From JAWKTT01 sp041398965 (GTDB taxonomy: Bacteria; Planctomycetota; Planctomycetia; Planctomycetales; Planctomycetaceae), in the NCBI GenBank assembly GCA_041398965.1, contig JAWKTT010000016.1, positions 50,487 to 114,486 on the forward strand: a stretch of 64,000 nt of DNA, given 5' to 3'. Numbering within the stretch: the stretch's first letter is position 1; the number at the start of each line of letters is the position of its first letter. Positions 1-8,533 of this stretch are shown piece by piece. The notes beneath the pieces were generated by a model. The model was not told where the DNA came from and did not search any database. It worked only from the letters and a program-made list of their open reading frames with translations. A program made the translations under genes and the position numbers.

Positions 1-1371
1 ATCCCCGCTCGGTTCACTGCGTCAATCGAAAATCGCGGAGCCGAAACGTTGCAGTCGGCTCACGTCACACTTTCGCTGGATGGGGTCGAGCAGCAGCTCG
101 AACTCCCGGCGGTCGAAAGTGGCCAGCAGGTCGAACTGCCGCTCATGCTCACCTTTGATCAGCCAGGACAACACCGGGTCACAGTAAGCTTGCCGGAAGA
201 TGACCTGTTGGAAGACAACGTGAGACACCTTTCTGTTGACGTGCGGCGAGAGGTTGCGGTGACTCTGGTCGACGGAGAGCCGGGGATCGAACCGTTCGAG
301 AGCGAGACCGATTACCTCAGCGTCGCCTTAACGGCTGGCAACACGCAATGGCGAACCGACCGCGTGATCGCCAGCGACTGGGCGGCACAGCCACTGGGGG
401 CCCCGGATGTCCTCGTTCTGGCAAACGTGGACCAACTCTCGGTGGAACGTGTGGCTGCATTGGAAGAAATGGTCCGAGCGGGGATGGGAGTGTTGATCTT
501 CCCCGGCAATCAAGTCGATCTTTCCCTATGGAACGAGCGGCTGTATCGCGACGGGGAAGGGATGCTCCCTGTCCGTCTCAATCGCCCCCGCACCTCCGAG
601 TCGGAAGGGCTATTCATCGAAGCGGTCGATGATTCGTCGCTCGCCATGATGGGGCGCCTCAAGTCGCAGGTGCTGGGGAGAATTCGTCCGAAACAGATTC
701 TTGATGTCACTCTACCGACTGGTCGGGACGATGGAGTGCAGGTCCTCGCGTCATGGGACGATGAACAACGAGCCCCGGCCCTCGTCTCGAAACAGTTTGG
801 CAAGGGGCGAGTCTTTCTCTGGACGGTCTCTGCGGATCGTGACTGGAGCGACTGGCCTATCGAAACAAGCTTTGTGCTGGCAATGCGACAGTCAGCCGAA
901 GGAGTTGCGGCTCAGGTGTTACGCTGGGAAAACCTGACAGCCGGACAACCGATTGTCTGGCCCTTCGAACTCGGACTCGCCCCCGCCGTCGCCAATGTCA
1001 CTCCTCCGGATGTCGAAGAATCCAAAGTGGTCGCAGTGGAGACCGCTGTCTCCGGTCCGCCGCAGGTGCGCTGGGAGCAAACCAGTCAACCAGGACACTA
1101 TCGTGTCGACTGGGAAGGGATGGGGGGGAACAGTAAGGATCGCTGGTTCGCCATCAGCCCCGACACTCGTGACTCCGACCTGACCCGTCTACCCGAAACA
1201 ACCCTCAGCAGCACACTCGGCAAACTGATCCCGCAGTTAGAACGGGTCGAGGGGGAGACTCTCGACATCGCCTCTGCCGGCACAGAATACTGGCGTCCCC
1301 TCATGAAGCTGCTGTTACTGTTACTCATCGGAGAAACGCTGCTCGCCGCCTGGATCGACCGCGTTCGATGA
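1..1371 (+). CDS. BatA-like membrane protein, C-terminal part (5' truncated)
   Basis: The reading frame is open from base 1, so the gene starts upstream of the window and only the last 457 codons are seen. The visible protein begins with a beta-sandwich, CARDB-like segment (about residues 1-90). A Rossmann/GATase-like segment follows (VTLVDGEPG, then VLVLANVDQL and GVLIFPGNQ). The protein ends in one hydrophobic helix (LMKLLLLLLIGETLLAAW) and a short basic tail. This is the usual C-terminal layout of the planctomycete BatA/vWA-type membrane proteins, in which most of the chain lies outside the membrane. The function is unknown. The BatA-like assignment rests on architecture and the missing N-terminus prevents confirmation. 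Confidence 0.7.
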   Translation: MPARFTASIENRGAETLQSAHVTLSLDGVEQQLELPAVESGQQVELPLMLTFDQPGQHRVTVSLPEDDLLEDNVRHLSVDVRREVAVTLVDGEPGIEPFESETDYLSVALTAGNTQWRTDRVIASDWAAQPLGAPDVLVLANVDQLSVERVAALEEMVRAGMGVLIFPGNQVDLSLWNERLYRDGEGMLPVRLNRPRTSESEGLFIEAVDDSSLAMMGRLKSQVLGRIRPKQILDVTLPTGRDDGVQVLASWDDEQRAPALVSKQFGKGRVFLWTVSADRDWSDWPIETSFVLAMRQSAEGVAAQVLRWENLTAGQPIVWPFELGLAPAVANVTPPDVEESKVVAVETAVSGPPQVRWEQTSQPGHYRVDWEGMGGNSKDRWFAISPDTRDSDLTRLPETTLSSTLGKLIPQLERVEGETLDIASAGTEYWRPLMKLLLLLLIGETLLAAWIDRVR

Positions 1372-1510
1372 CGAATTCCGTGGAACACACAGGCCGGCTG
1401 GAGCGAAAGTTCGCCACATACCAACTTTCAAGGGACTCACGCTACCTTACAACGTCGTCGCAAACCCGGCAGCCTTCATGGCAGTCAACCCAGACGAATC
1501 GGACACAAAG

Positions 1511-1987
1511 ATGATACGAGTCGGATACGGACACGATACGCATCGGTTGGAACTCGGGCGGCGCCTTGTCATTGGGGGGATCACGATCCCGCACACATTG
1601 GGGCCCGTCGCCCACAGTGATGGAGATGTCTTGTTGCATGCGGTCACTGATGCCCTCATTGGGGCCGCTGGCTGGGGCGACATCGGCGAGTGGTTCCCCG
1701 ACACCTCAGACGAGTTTGCCGGGGCAGACTCAGCCAACTTGTTGACCCGTGTCGTCGATGCCCTTGCAGAAAAGCAGTGGCGAATCGTCAATGTCGACGC
1801 GACCGTCTTCGCCCAGTTGCCAAAGCTCTCACCGTTCAAAGATGCCATCGCCACTCGCATTGCCGAACTCCTCAGAGTCGAACGGGAAGCGGTCAACGTG
1901 AAGGCAAAGACCGGCGAAAAAGTCGGCACCATCGGCCGGCAAGAAGCCCTAGCCGCCGCCGCCGCCGTCCTGATTGAACGTGATTAG
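1511..1987 (+). CDS. ispF: 2-C-methyl-D-erythritol 2,4-cyclodiphosphate synthase
   Basis: IspF converts CDP-ME 2-phosphate to ME-cPP and CMP in the cytosolic MEP isoprenoid pathway. The 158-residue protein matches the family length of about 159. It has the N-terminal GYGHDTH motif, whose Asp9 and His11 correspond to the metal ligands, and AHSDGDVLLHAVTDAL, which contains the third ligand His43. The GDIGEWFPDT and NVKAKTGEKVG motifs are also present. An upstream in-frame ATG at 1478 would add 11 residues. I chose 1511 because the conserved beta strand starts there, although no strong ribosome site is visible. No other MEP gene is in the window, so it appears to be a single-gene unit. Confidence 0.96.
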   Translation: MIRVGYGHDTHRLELGRRLVIGGITIPHTLGPVAHSDGDVLLHAVTDALIGAAGWGDIGEWFPDTSDEFAGADSANLLTRVVDALAEKQWRIVNVDATVFAQLPKLSPFKDAIATRIAELLRVEREAVNVKAKTGEKVGTIGRQEALAAAAAVLIERD

Positions 1988-2053
1988 TCTCGTTGTTTCA
2001 CCAGAAACCATTCCCCCCAGCGATCAAGTGACTTTGCTCCAGGAGACGACACG

Positions 2054-2626
2054 ATGATGAAGGCCGAGAAGATTGATGCGACTCATGGCTCCGCCACAAA
2101 GGGGGAACATCATTCCGCGGCCTCACACTCTGCACATGAGTTTCGAGTGCGGGTGACGAAGGACCATCTTGTCTTCAGTGCGGCTCACTTTGTAACGATA
2201 GCCGACTTCTGCGAACGGTTGCATGGTCATAACTGGAGAGTCGGTGCGGTGGTCGCAGGGGGACTCGACGAGAATACCTTCGTCGTCGACTTCATCGCCC
2301 TGCGCGATACCTTGCAACAGATCGTCAACCAGCTCGACCACCACATGCTGCTCCCGACACGACACAAAGAGATTGCCGTGCAGGAGCTTCCCGAGCAAAG
2401 TGTCGAAGTGCGCCATGGAAGCAAGCGCTGGGTCTTCCCTCTTGAAGACTGCATTCTCTTACCGGTCGATCAGACAACAGCCGAGCGATTGGCCGAGTGG
2501 ATCGGCGAGCGACTTCAAGTCGCATTGCTAGCGGGAGGTGCGACGAAGCTAACGTCGATCGAAGTCGAAGTCGAAGAAAACTTCGGACAATCGGCCTACT
2601 GCCTGAGGCACATCCCCCCACAATAA
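2054..2626 (+). CDS. 6-pyruvoyl-tetrahydropterin synthase / QueD-family protein
   Basis: A T-fold pterin enzyme of the PTPS/6-carboxytetrahydropterin synthase family, 190 residues. The Zn-binding histidines are visible in FSAAHF and in the HGHNW motif, preceded by a Cys in CERLHGHN that matches the catalytic Cys region. The LDHHMLLP motif follows, and the C-terminal IEVEVEEN carries the substrate-anchoring Glu. A 35-residue insertion around PEQSVEVRHGSKRWVFP makes it longer than E. coli QueD. An AGGAGA ribosome site sits just upstream (2040-2045). It could serve queuosine or another pterin pathway; planctomycetes also use methanopterin-type cofactors, so I do not assign a substrate. It is convergent with the thioredoxin-like gene, with about 10 bp between stop codons. 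Confidence 0.88.
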   Translation: MMKAEKIDATHGSATKGEHHSAASHSAHEFRVRVTKDHLVFSAAHFVTIADFCERLHGHNWRVGAVVAGGLDENTFVVDFIALRDTLQQIVNQLDHHMLLPTRHKEIAVQELPEQSVEVRHGSKRWVFPLEDCILLPVDQTTAERLAEWIGERLQVALLAGGATKLTSIEVEVEENFGQSAYCLRHIPPQ

Positions 2627-2636
2627 CACTCCGGCA

Positions 2637-3026
2637 TCACTCGTAGCCATCGACCCACTGGGCCAACTGGGCCGCGTTCATGAAGCCCCCCCGATCAGCC
2701 ACCACTTTACCATCCCGAAACAGCAACGTTCGCGGAATCGCGTCGACCCCATAATGATGAGCGATGGCAGGACGCTCCTCGGTGTCGACTTGTACAACAT
2801 GCACTCGGCCCCGATGCGATTGCTCCAACTCCCGCAACGGCTCCTCCATGGCGACACAGTAGCCACACCACTCGGCCCCGAACTTCACCAGCACCAATTC
2901 CGACCGATCAACGACAGACTGGCGAAACCACTCATCATCTGGCAACCCCGGATCACGCACAGGCCAGTTTCGCATCACGAGCAACATCACGATGAATGCT
3001 GTGGCAAAGACGATCAATTGTTTCAT
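2637..3026 (-). CDS. Membrane-anchored thioredoxin-fold protein
   Basis: A 129-residue protein with an N-terminal hydrophobic helix (residues 2-18, a signal anchor) followed by a thioredoxin fold. The redox motif is WCGYC (residues 53-57, in KFGAEWCGYC), the cis-proline loop is AIPRT, and the later LLFRDGKVV strand is typical of thioredoxins. It probably acts as a thiol-disulfide reductase on the outer face of the cytoplasmic membrane. The frame is open further upstream, but the ATG at 3026 is preceded by AGGAG at a good distance and begins the hydrophobic helix, so I chose it. The substrate is unknown. Confidence 0.88.
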   Translation of the reverse strand: MKQLIVFATAFIVMLLVMRNWPVRDPGLPDDEWFRQSVVDRSELVLVKFGAEWCGYCVAMEEPLRELEQSHRGRVHVVQVDTEERPAIAHHYGVDAIPRTLLFRDGKVVADRGGFMNAAQLAQWVDGYE

Positions 3027-3509
3027 CACCAACTCCTGAACAGACATCCTGCAAGAAAGACTCACACTCACTTCTGAGCATTCTATCCCGTCGCAACCGG
3101 GAGACCCAGAGCGATCTCGACGAGGAAAATTGCCGAGGGAAACAGAGAAGACCGTGTTATCAACCGCAACCTGGGGAATCCCCTGACGGTCCATGTCGCT
3201 GTTTTGTACAACTCTCCAACTGGCAAGCGGGAGTTTCTGTCGGTCGATCCACGGAATTCGTCGCACCATCACAACATCGACCGGTAATCCGTTGAAACCA
3301 GTGGAAAACGGTTTAACGATTGTTGCCGAGCATGTTGGTGATTATGTTTCCAGAATGTTGAAATTGGTCTTGCCGCAAAATCAACAATCGCAAGAATTCC
3401 TTCACCGGGCCGTGTAGCACGCGACACGGCATGATTGGCGCCCGTGAGGAGGCTGGCTTTGGTTGGCTGGTCGAAGCGGGGTAACCCGATTTAGAAAGGA
3501 GGTGGTCCT

Positions 3510-3551
3510 GTGGAGTATGACTGTAGTAACCAACGAGGTGGTACTGTCTAG
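3510..3551 (+). CDS. Possible 13-residue leader peptide
   Basis: A GTG codon at 3510 is preceded by AAAGGAGGTG (3495-3504), an almost perfect complement of the 16S rRNA 3' end, with 7 bases between GGAGG and GTG. The ORF encodes MEYDCSNQRGGTV and stops at TAG 3549-3551, which lies in the loop of the 3543-3558 hairpin. The Shine-Dalgarno is among the strongest in the window, yet the peptide is tiny. This suggests a translated leader, a ribosome-sensing switch or a micro-gene within the structured RNA. No function can be assigned. Confidence 0.35.
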   Translation: MEYDCSNQRGGTV

Positions 3552-3621
3552 CGACAGTCGGCGGGCTGTCGCCGGACAGCCATCTCCTCGTAGGGATCAC
3601 CCGATTCGCTACGAGCAATCC

Positions 3622-3666
3622 CACAGACCCGGTTCCGCACCTGCGAAACCGGGTCTGTGTTTTTTT
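3622..3666 (+). terminator. Strong intrinsic terminator
   Basis: A 13-bp perfect stem (3622-3634 paired with 3647-3659) with a 12-base loop is followed directly by seven T residues (3660-3666). The orientation terminates plus-strand transcription. No plus-strand protein gene of normal size lies directly upstream, so it supports a short independent transcript. Confidence 0.88.
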
Positions 3667-3746
3667 GGTCAGTCACCTCGATGCCGAAGTGATCGGGACG
3701 ACACAGCAGACCCGAATTCCTTGTTGCTGGCGTAAGTCACCAGTGG

Positions 3747-4169
3747 TTATTTGGTGAGCTTGATCTCGAACTTGTTCGGTCCCGCTGCGGTCACTTCCTC
3801 ATGCAATTGAGACCCATCGATGGTCTCATAGCGTTTGGGGAGTCCGTTCTTCGCCGCAGGCACGACGCCATTGGCATCAGCCACCGGTTCGTCATACTGG
3901 GTCACAACGATGTTGTGCCGACCGGCAAGTGCACCATCATCTGGCTTAAATGTGGTGAGTTTGAACTCCCCCTTCTCGTTTGTTCGGCCGATGGCGTTCT
4001 TTTCGGTCTCTGGATGGATAAAGGTGACAGTCGCTCCTGCAACCGCAGTCCCATCCAGAGTGACGGTCCCTTCGACAGGGAACACGGCAGGCAATTTTTC
4101 GTCTGGTGGTCCACCACCGCAGCCAACGACCAGAATTGACAAGACCAGTCCTAGAAATGGAGTCTTCAT
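3747..4169 (-). CDS. Carboxypeptidase-regulatory-like lipoprotein
   Basis: A 140-residue exported lipoprotein with the signal sequence MKTPFLGLVLSILVVGC, whose lipobox VVGC supplies the lipidated Cys. A single beta-sandwich of the carboxypeptidase regulatory-like type follows (VEGTVTLDGTAVAGATVTF, then GEFKLTTF and GRHNIVVTQY). Proteins of this size and fold are abundant in planctomycetes and commonly sit beside DUF1559 genes, as here, where it follows two DUF1559 genes on the same strand. The ATG at 4169 has AAAGGA upstream; the longer open frame lacks this support. It probably lies in the periplasmic or outer layer. The specific role is unknown. Confidence 0.85.
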   Translation of the reverse strand: MKTPFLGLVLSILVVGCGGGPPDEKLPAVFPVEGTVTLDGTAVAGATVTFIHPETEKNAIGRTNEKGEFKLTTFKPDDGALAGRHNIVVTQYDEPVADANGVVPAAKNGLPKRYETIDGSQLHEEVTAAGPNKFEIKLTK

Positions 4170-4372
4170 GTTTCGATTCCTTTTGCAGTGAAGTAGAGAA
4201 AGATCGTGGGGCCGGGCGACCTTGTTTTGACCTAGCCGCATCCGGCTGTCGCAGAGAGACTCGGTTCCGTCAGATGACTGTGATCGACTACCCGTAAGTC
4301 AGCGTGTGCCCGAGGCCGATTGTACTCTCCGGGCATCAACGGTGTTAGTCTGTCGAACCAGTGTCGCTCAAG

Positions 4373-4410
4373 AAAAACACCTGTCCACAGCAACGAGCTG
4401 TGAACAGGTG
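4373..4410 (-). terminator. Intrinsic terminator of the DUF1559 gene
   Basis: The arms 4378-4390 and 4398-4410 form a 13-position stem with one mismatch and a 7-base loop. On the minus strand it is followed by five T residues (4377-4373). It lies 71 bases beyond the stop of the 4481-5470 gene, so it probably ends that transcript before the lipoprotein gene. Confidence 0.82.
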
Positions 4411-4480
4411 CGGTAATTCAAAGTTCCAGTCTTTCGCGTTACGGAATCGAAACGTTCTCGACGCCGTCACGCGATCCCAT

Positions 4481-5470
4481 TCACAAGCGGATGGTGTGAT
4501 CGGCGTTTTCGGACAAGAAAGTGACTTTTCCATCCGCGAGTCCGATATGGGCACCGCCCGGATGGCGACTCGAAAACGCGGTCCGCAGGTCGTTGTCGTC
4601 CAACGCACTTCCCGCCCCGTCGACACCGGTTGCCCAGTTAATGACAGCCCCCAGCGATCCGATATGGCGCTGGTTGTTGTCGTTGATGTTTCCACCACCA
4701 ATCATGTCATGATCGATCACGGTACGTGCCTTGGTTGACGGGTTAATCCACTGATTGATCCATTCTCCAAACATCGCCGTGTTGCTGGTCCCGTCGGTGA
4801 TCATCGATTGCCGCACCGCGAAAACTGGAACAAACAACCCGTGAAAACGCATATGTTCGTTTCCGTTCCCCGAAAAATTGTTGGACGACATGTTGTCGTC
4901 CAAGTGCTGCCGAGTCTCCGCATTTCGGTTCGAGGGATATCCGTTCGCGGTCGTGTACACAGGATTTCCCACGGCTCCACTCGCGACGCCTCCGTAATTG
5001 CTCGGCACTCGTTTGTCGATGCTCTCGCGATTCACGGTCTCAGGATCGCCCGAAGATGGACACCGCATCACATCAATGGTGGTCTCCAGCGCATTCTCTA
5101 GCACGCCATCGTCGTTCCACAAATTGTTACCCCCATTCGTAAAGTTCGGACCAAAGCCACTCCAGTTGATGGAGTCGTAAAGGGGCTTCTGTTCAATGAA
5201 GGGGAGCAGCATTCCGGACCAACCGATGCCGTTGGAATCGCCAGAGGGATTCCGCATGATCCCTGATGGGTAAATCTTGTGCGTCCCTTCGTAGTTGTGC
5301 ATGGCGATCACCAGGTTGTGGAGGTGATCCTGACACTGGCTCCGACGAGCCGCCTCGCGTACCGACTGCACGGCTGGCAGTAGCAACGCCACCAGAATGG
5401 CGATGATTGCGATCACCACCAGCAACTCAATCAACGTAAAACCTCGCCGCAACCTCGAAAAACGAACCAT
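4481..5470 (-). CDS. DUF1559 prepilin-like protein (paralogue A)
   Basis: A 329-residue protein with a type IV pilin-like N-terminus: RRGFTLIELLVVIAIIA, with the prepilin peptidase site at G/F and the conserved Glu at +5. The planctomycete DUF1559 (SBP_bac_10) body follows and ends with the signature HPGGAHIGLADGKVTF. The family is massively expanded in planctomycetes and is thought to be exported and processed like pseudopilins; the role of individual members is not known. The start at 5470 has GAAAGGTG upstream, whereas the longer open frame adds unrelated sequence. The closely similar paralogue 5892-6923 lies just upstream. A terminator follows at 4373-4410, and a long hairpin (5562-5607) lies upstream. 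Confidence 0.93.
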   Translation of the reverse strand: MVRFSRLRRGFTLIELLVVIAIIAILVALLLPAVQSVREAARRSQCQDHLHNLVIAMHNYEGTHKIYPSGIMRNPSGDSNGIGWSGMLLPFIEQKPLYDSINWSGFGPNFTNGGNNLWNDDGVLENALETTIDVMRCPSSGDPETVNRESIDKRVPSNYGGVASGAVGNPVYTTANGYPSNRNAETRQHLDDNMSSNNFSGNGNEHMRFHGLFVPVFAVRQSMITDGTSNTAMFGEWINQWINPSTKARTVIDHDMIGGGNINDNNQRHIGSLGAVINWATGVDGAGSALDDNDLRTAFSSRHPGGAHIGLADGKVTFLSENADHTIRL

Positions 5471-5561
5471 ACAACACCTTTCACACGTAAGAGATAGGAG
5501 CAAACCGACCTTCGCGACACACCGCAAGAATCGAAACCGGCAAGGGAACCATACCCTGGAA

Positions 5562-5607
5562 TGTTCTTCGCGGTCGCCCCCCTGAAGGGCGGCGACCGCG
5601 AAGAACA
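5562..5607. repeat. 17-bp perfect inverted repeat (long hairpin)
   Basis: The arms 5562-5578 and 5591-5607 are perfectly complementary over 17 bp around a 12-base loop. There is no T-run on either side, so it is not a standard intrinsic terminator. It sits about 92-137 bases upstream of the start codon at 5470 and could be part of that gene's 5' leader, or an intergenic palindromic repeat. Confidence 0.8.
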
Positions 5608-5780
5608 CATCCACGAACGATGATTGTTACGCAGGGCGTCGAGTTCTGTCTACTGACAATTTTTCACGATTCATTGGGAGCTTGTTCTCCAGGCGGGCGG
5701 AAGAATTGTGGTTCACCCAAACATTCGAGCGAATCCGACGATCACTCCTACGGTTCACTGAACTTTCAGAAGTCGCTCAA

Positions 5781-5829
5781 AAAATAAACCCCTCCCGGCT
5801 GCAGGTTGCCACCGGAAGGGGTCATTTTT
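5781..5829 (-). terminator. Intrinsic terminator of the upstream DUF1559 gene
   Basis: A G/C-rich hairpin (5788-5798 with 5812-5822, containing a small internal mismatch) is flanked on the plus-strand left by A-rich bases 5779-5788, which form a U-rich tail on the minus strand. The right flank has five T residues (5825-5829), so it could work in both directions. It lies about 70 bases past the stop of the 5892-6923 gene. Confidence 0.75.
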
Positions 5830-5891
5830 CGCTTGCGATGGGGATCCCGAGTCTGCCAGAACCGTTGACAGATGGTCATCCTGCACACGAA

Positions 5892-6923
<1,032 letters not shown>

Positions 6924-7180
6924 CGTGTCACCTGCCAGATTCTTGGGAAGGAAAGGACGAAACCACAGCACGAAGCCGTGGGGAAAACCAATAACAACAG
7001 CCGACGATCGCTAAGGGAAAGTGGAGTATGGCGAAAGGTTGAATCGAGTACGAATCCCCAAACGACCGGAACCGGCCTTGTCCAAGCCTCATCACCAAGC
7101 AGACCGCTGGCGTCCAATGGAGAAGCTGAACGCATTGATCTTGCCAGATATGGAACGTCATGTCCACTGTTTCGTTAGGA

Positions 7181-7285
7181 CAGAAGAAAGTTTTCGAGAA
7201 ATTCTTCTGCCCCCAAGTCGGGTTCCGAGTTCCGACCGGCGCCGGTTTTGCTGCGAGCTTACGGAACGCAGGGCGGAACCCGACT
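7181..7285. repeat. Nested palindromic intergenic element
   Basis: The region holds an 8-bp inverted repeat (7181-7188/7202-7209). It also holds a larger palindromic element with perfect 12-bp arms (7216-7227/7274-7285), which encloses the palindrome ACCGGCGCCGGT and further complementary arms (GTTCCG/CGGAAC). It lies just past the stop codon of the 7299-8261 gene. No T-run follows on the minus strand. It looks like a REP or MITE-type intergenic repeat that may also protect the mRNA 3' end. The remainder of 6924-7298 shows no gene. Confidence 0.65.
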
Positions 7286-7298
7286 GAGTTTTCTGGCG

Positions 7299-8261
7299 TT
7301 ACGACTTGCTGAGTTCTGCGAGGCAGGTTTCGAGCATTTGCTTGGTCTTGCAAACGCCGGCGTATTCGTCGAGTTTGGTCCCTTCGTACTCGATGCCAAC
7401 GTAACCTCGGTAGCCGGCAGCGGTGACGATCTGCATCATCTTCAGGAAGTCGAACTCCTTTTTCCAGCGGGTGTTGACGGTCACCAAGGGGCGGGCGTCG
7501 TCAAAGTCGTGCGTCTTCGCACTCACCGCTTGAGCGTAAGGCATCATCAGTTCGACCCCTTTGTAGAAGTCGAACCACTCGTCCTTGTCTCGGTTGATAC
7601 CGAAGTTGCCGAAGTCGGGGAGTGTGCCGCAATGGGGATGGTCGACTTGTTGCATCACCCCCACGAGCCAGTCGGCATTCGACGAAAGTCCCCCATGATT
7701 CTCGACGATGACATTCAGGTTCTGTTGTTCTGCCAGGAGGGTCAGCTTGGACAGGCCGTCGGCGGCTCGGTCCATCTGCTCATCATAGGTTCCGCTGCTC
7801 TGGGCATTTACGCGGATTGAATGGCAACCCAAGGTCGAAGCGGCATCGAGCCACTTCTTGTGATTGTCGACTGCCTTTTGACGTTTTGTTTCGTCTGCAT
7901 CGCCGAGTGCCCCTTCGCCATCGACCATGATCAACAGGCTCCGGACGCCATGATCGGCGGCCCGCTTCTTCATGCCGGCGAGATACTCGGCATTGGTCGC
8001 TTTGTCTTTGAAGAACTGATTGACGTACTCAATCGCCTCGATGCCGAACTCTTCCTTGGCGATCTTGGCAAAGTCCAGGTTATCGATTTTCTTCTCGAAG
8101 AACGCTTTGTGCAGCGACCATTGAGCGAGCGAAATCTTGAAGAGCGGAGCTTTCTCTGCGGCGAAAGCGGTCAACGCACTCCCTTGCGAGAGCGCAACCG
8201 CAGCCGCAGTGGCGAAGGAGGTCGAAAGAAAGTGACGACGATTCAGGATCGGGGAAACCAT
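7299..8261 (-). CDS. Exported TIM-barrel sugar isomerase/epimerase family protein
   Basis: A 320-residue protein with a twin-arginine-type signal (NRRHFLSTSFATAAAVALS, ending near AFA) followed by a xylose-isomerase-like TIM barrel. Barrel landmarks are GIEAIEYV, CHSIRVNAQ, VIVENHGGLSS (metal-ligand Glu), TLPDFGNFG, SAKTHDF and YVGIEYEGTK (last metal-ligand Glu). It probably isomerises or epimerises a sugar or sugar derivative outside the cytoplasm with a divalent metal. Many planctomycete members of this family carry Tat signals. The substrate is unknown. A GGAG site lies just before the ATG. It is downstream of a DUF1559 gene on the same strand, with 272 bases between. Confidence 0.9.
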   Translation of the reverse strand: MVSPILNRRHFLSTSFATAAAVALSQGSALTAFAAEKAPLFKISLAQWSLHKAFFEKKIDNLDFAKIAKEEFGIEAIEYVNQFFKDKATNAEYLAGMKKRAADHGVRSLLIMVDGEGALGDADETKRQKAVDNHKKWLDAASTLGCHSIRVNAQSSGTYDEQMDRAADGLSKLTLLAEQQNLNVIVENHGGLSSNADWLVGVMQQVDHPHCGTLPDFGNFGINRDKDEWFDFYKGVELMMPYAQAVSAKTHDFDDARPLVTVNTRWKKEFDFLKMMQIVTAAGYRGYVGIEYEGTKLDEYAGVCKTKQMLETCLAELSKS

Positions 8262-8464
8262 GGAGCGACTCCAACAGGACGGGACGGCGAAGTGGGTTTG
8301 TGAGTAACGAAAGGGTTCTTCTCACCGTCGGCGAAAAGGCTCCCCATGTGCCTTGCGAGTCGAGCCATGAGGCCCCGACGAACGTCCCAAGCTCAGGGCT
8401 CAAGCCGTTGCGCAGCGAACGCCAGCATTGTAACGCACTCACCCCTCTGTCGTCATCCGCAACC

Positions 8465-8498
8465 CCTGTGGTCCCACATTCCGATGAGGGACCACAGG
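8465..8498 (-). terminator. Perfect 11-bp hairpin after a DUF1559 gene
   Basis: The arms 8465-8475 and 8488-8498 pair perfectly around a 12-base loop, 36 bases beyond the stop of the 8534-9502 gene. No U-tract follows, so termination is not assured; it may instead stabilise the mRNA 3' end. Confidence 0.5.
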
Positions 8499-8533
8499 TT
8501 GCCGAAGTCCAACGGTCTAACCAACTGGACCGC

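Larger units (their letters stand above)
3409..3666 (+). ncRNA. Candidate structured small RNA or leader with intrinsic terminator
   Basis: This gene-free stretch holds an unusual density of perfect helices. They are a 7-bp hairpin (3409-3415/3424-3430), a 6-bp hairpin with a TAGC loop (3543-3548/3553-3558), and a 7-bp hairpin with a GCCG loop (3564-3570/3575-3581). The pair CGAGG (3534-3538)/CCTCG (3586-3590) would close the last two into a multibranch. An alternative 7-bp helix (3587-3593/3609-3615) competes for the same bases. A strong intrinsic terminator ends the region. A very strong Shine-Dalgarno and a 13-codon ORF lie inside. The 5' end is not known, and the family is not one I recognise (not tmRNA, SRP RNA, RNase P or an obvious 6S RNA). 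Confidence 0.5.

Noticed and set aside
3463..3735. 90-codon frame over the structured RNA
   Set aside because: It reads through the terminator hairpin and lacks a ribosome site; the strong Shine-Dalgarno serves another frame (GTG 3510).
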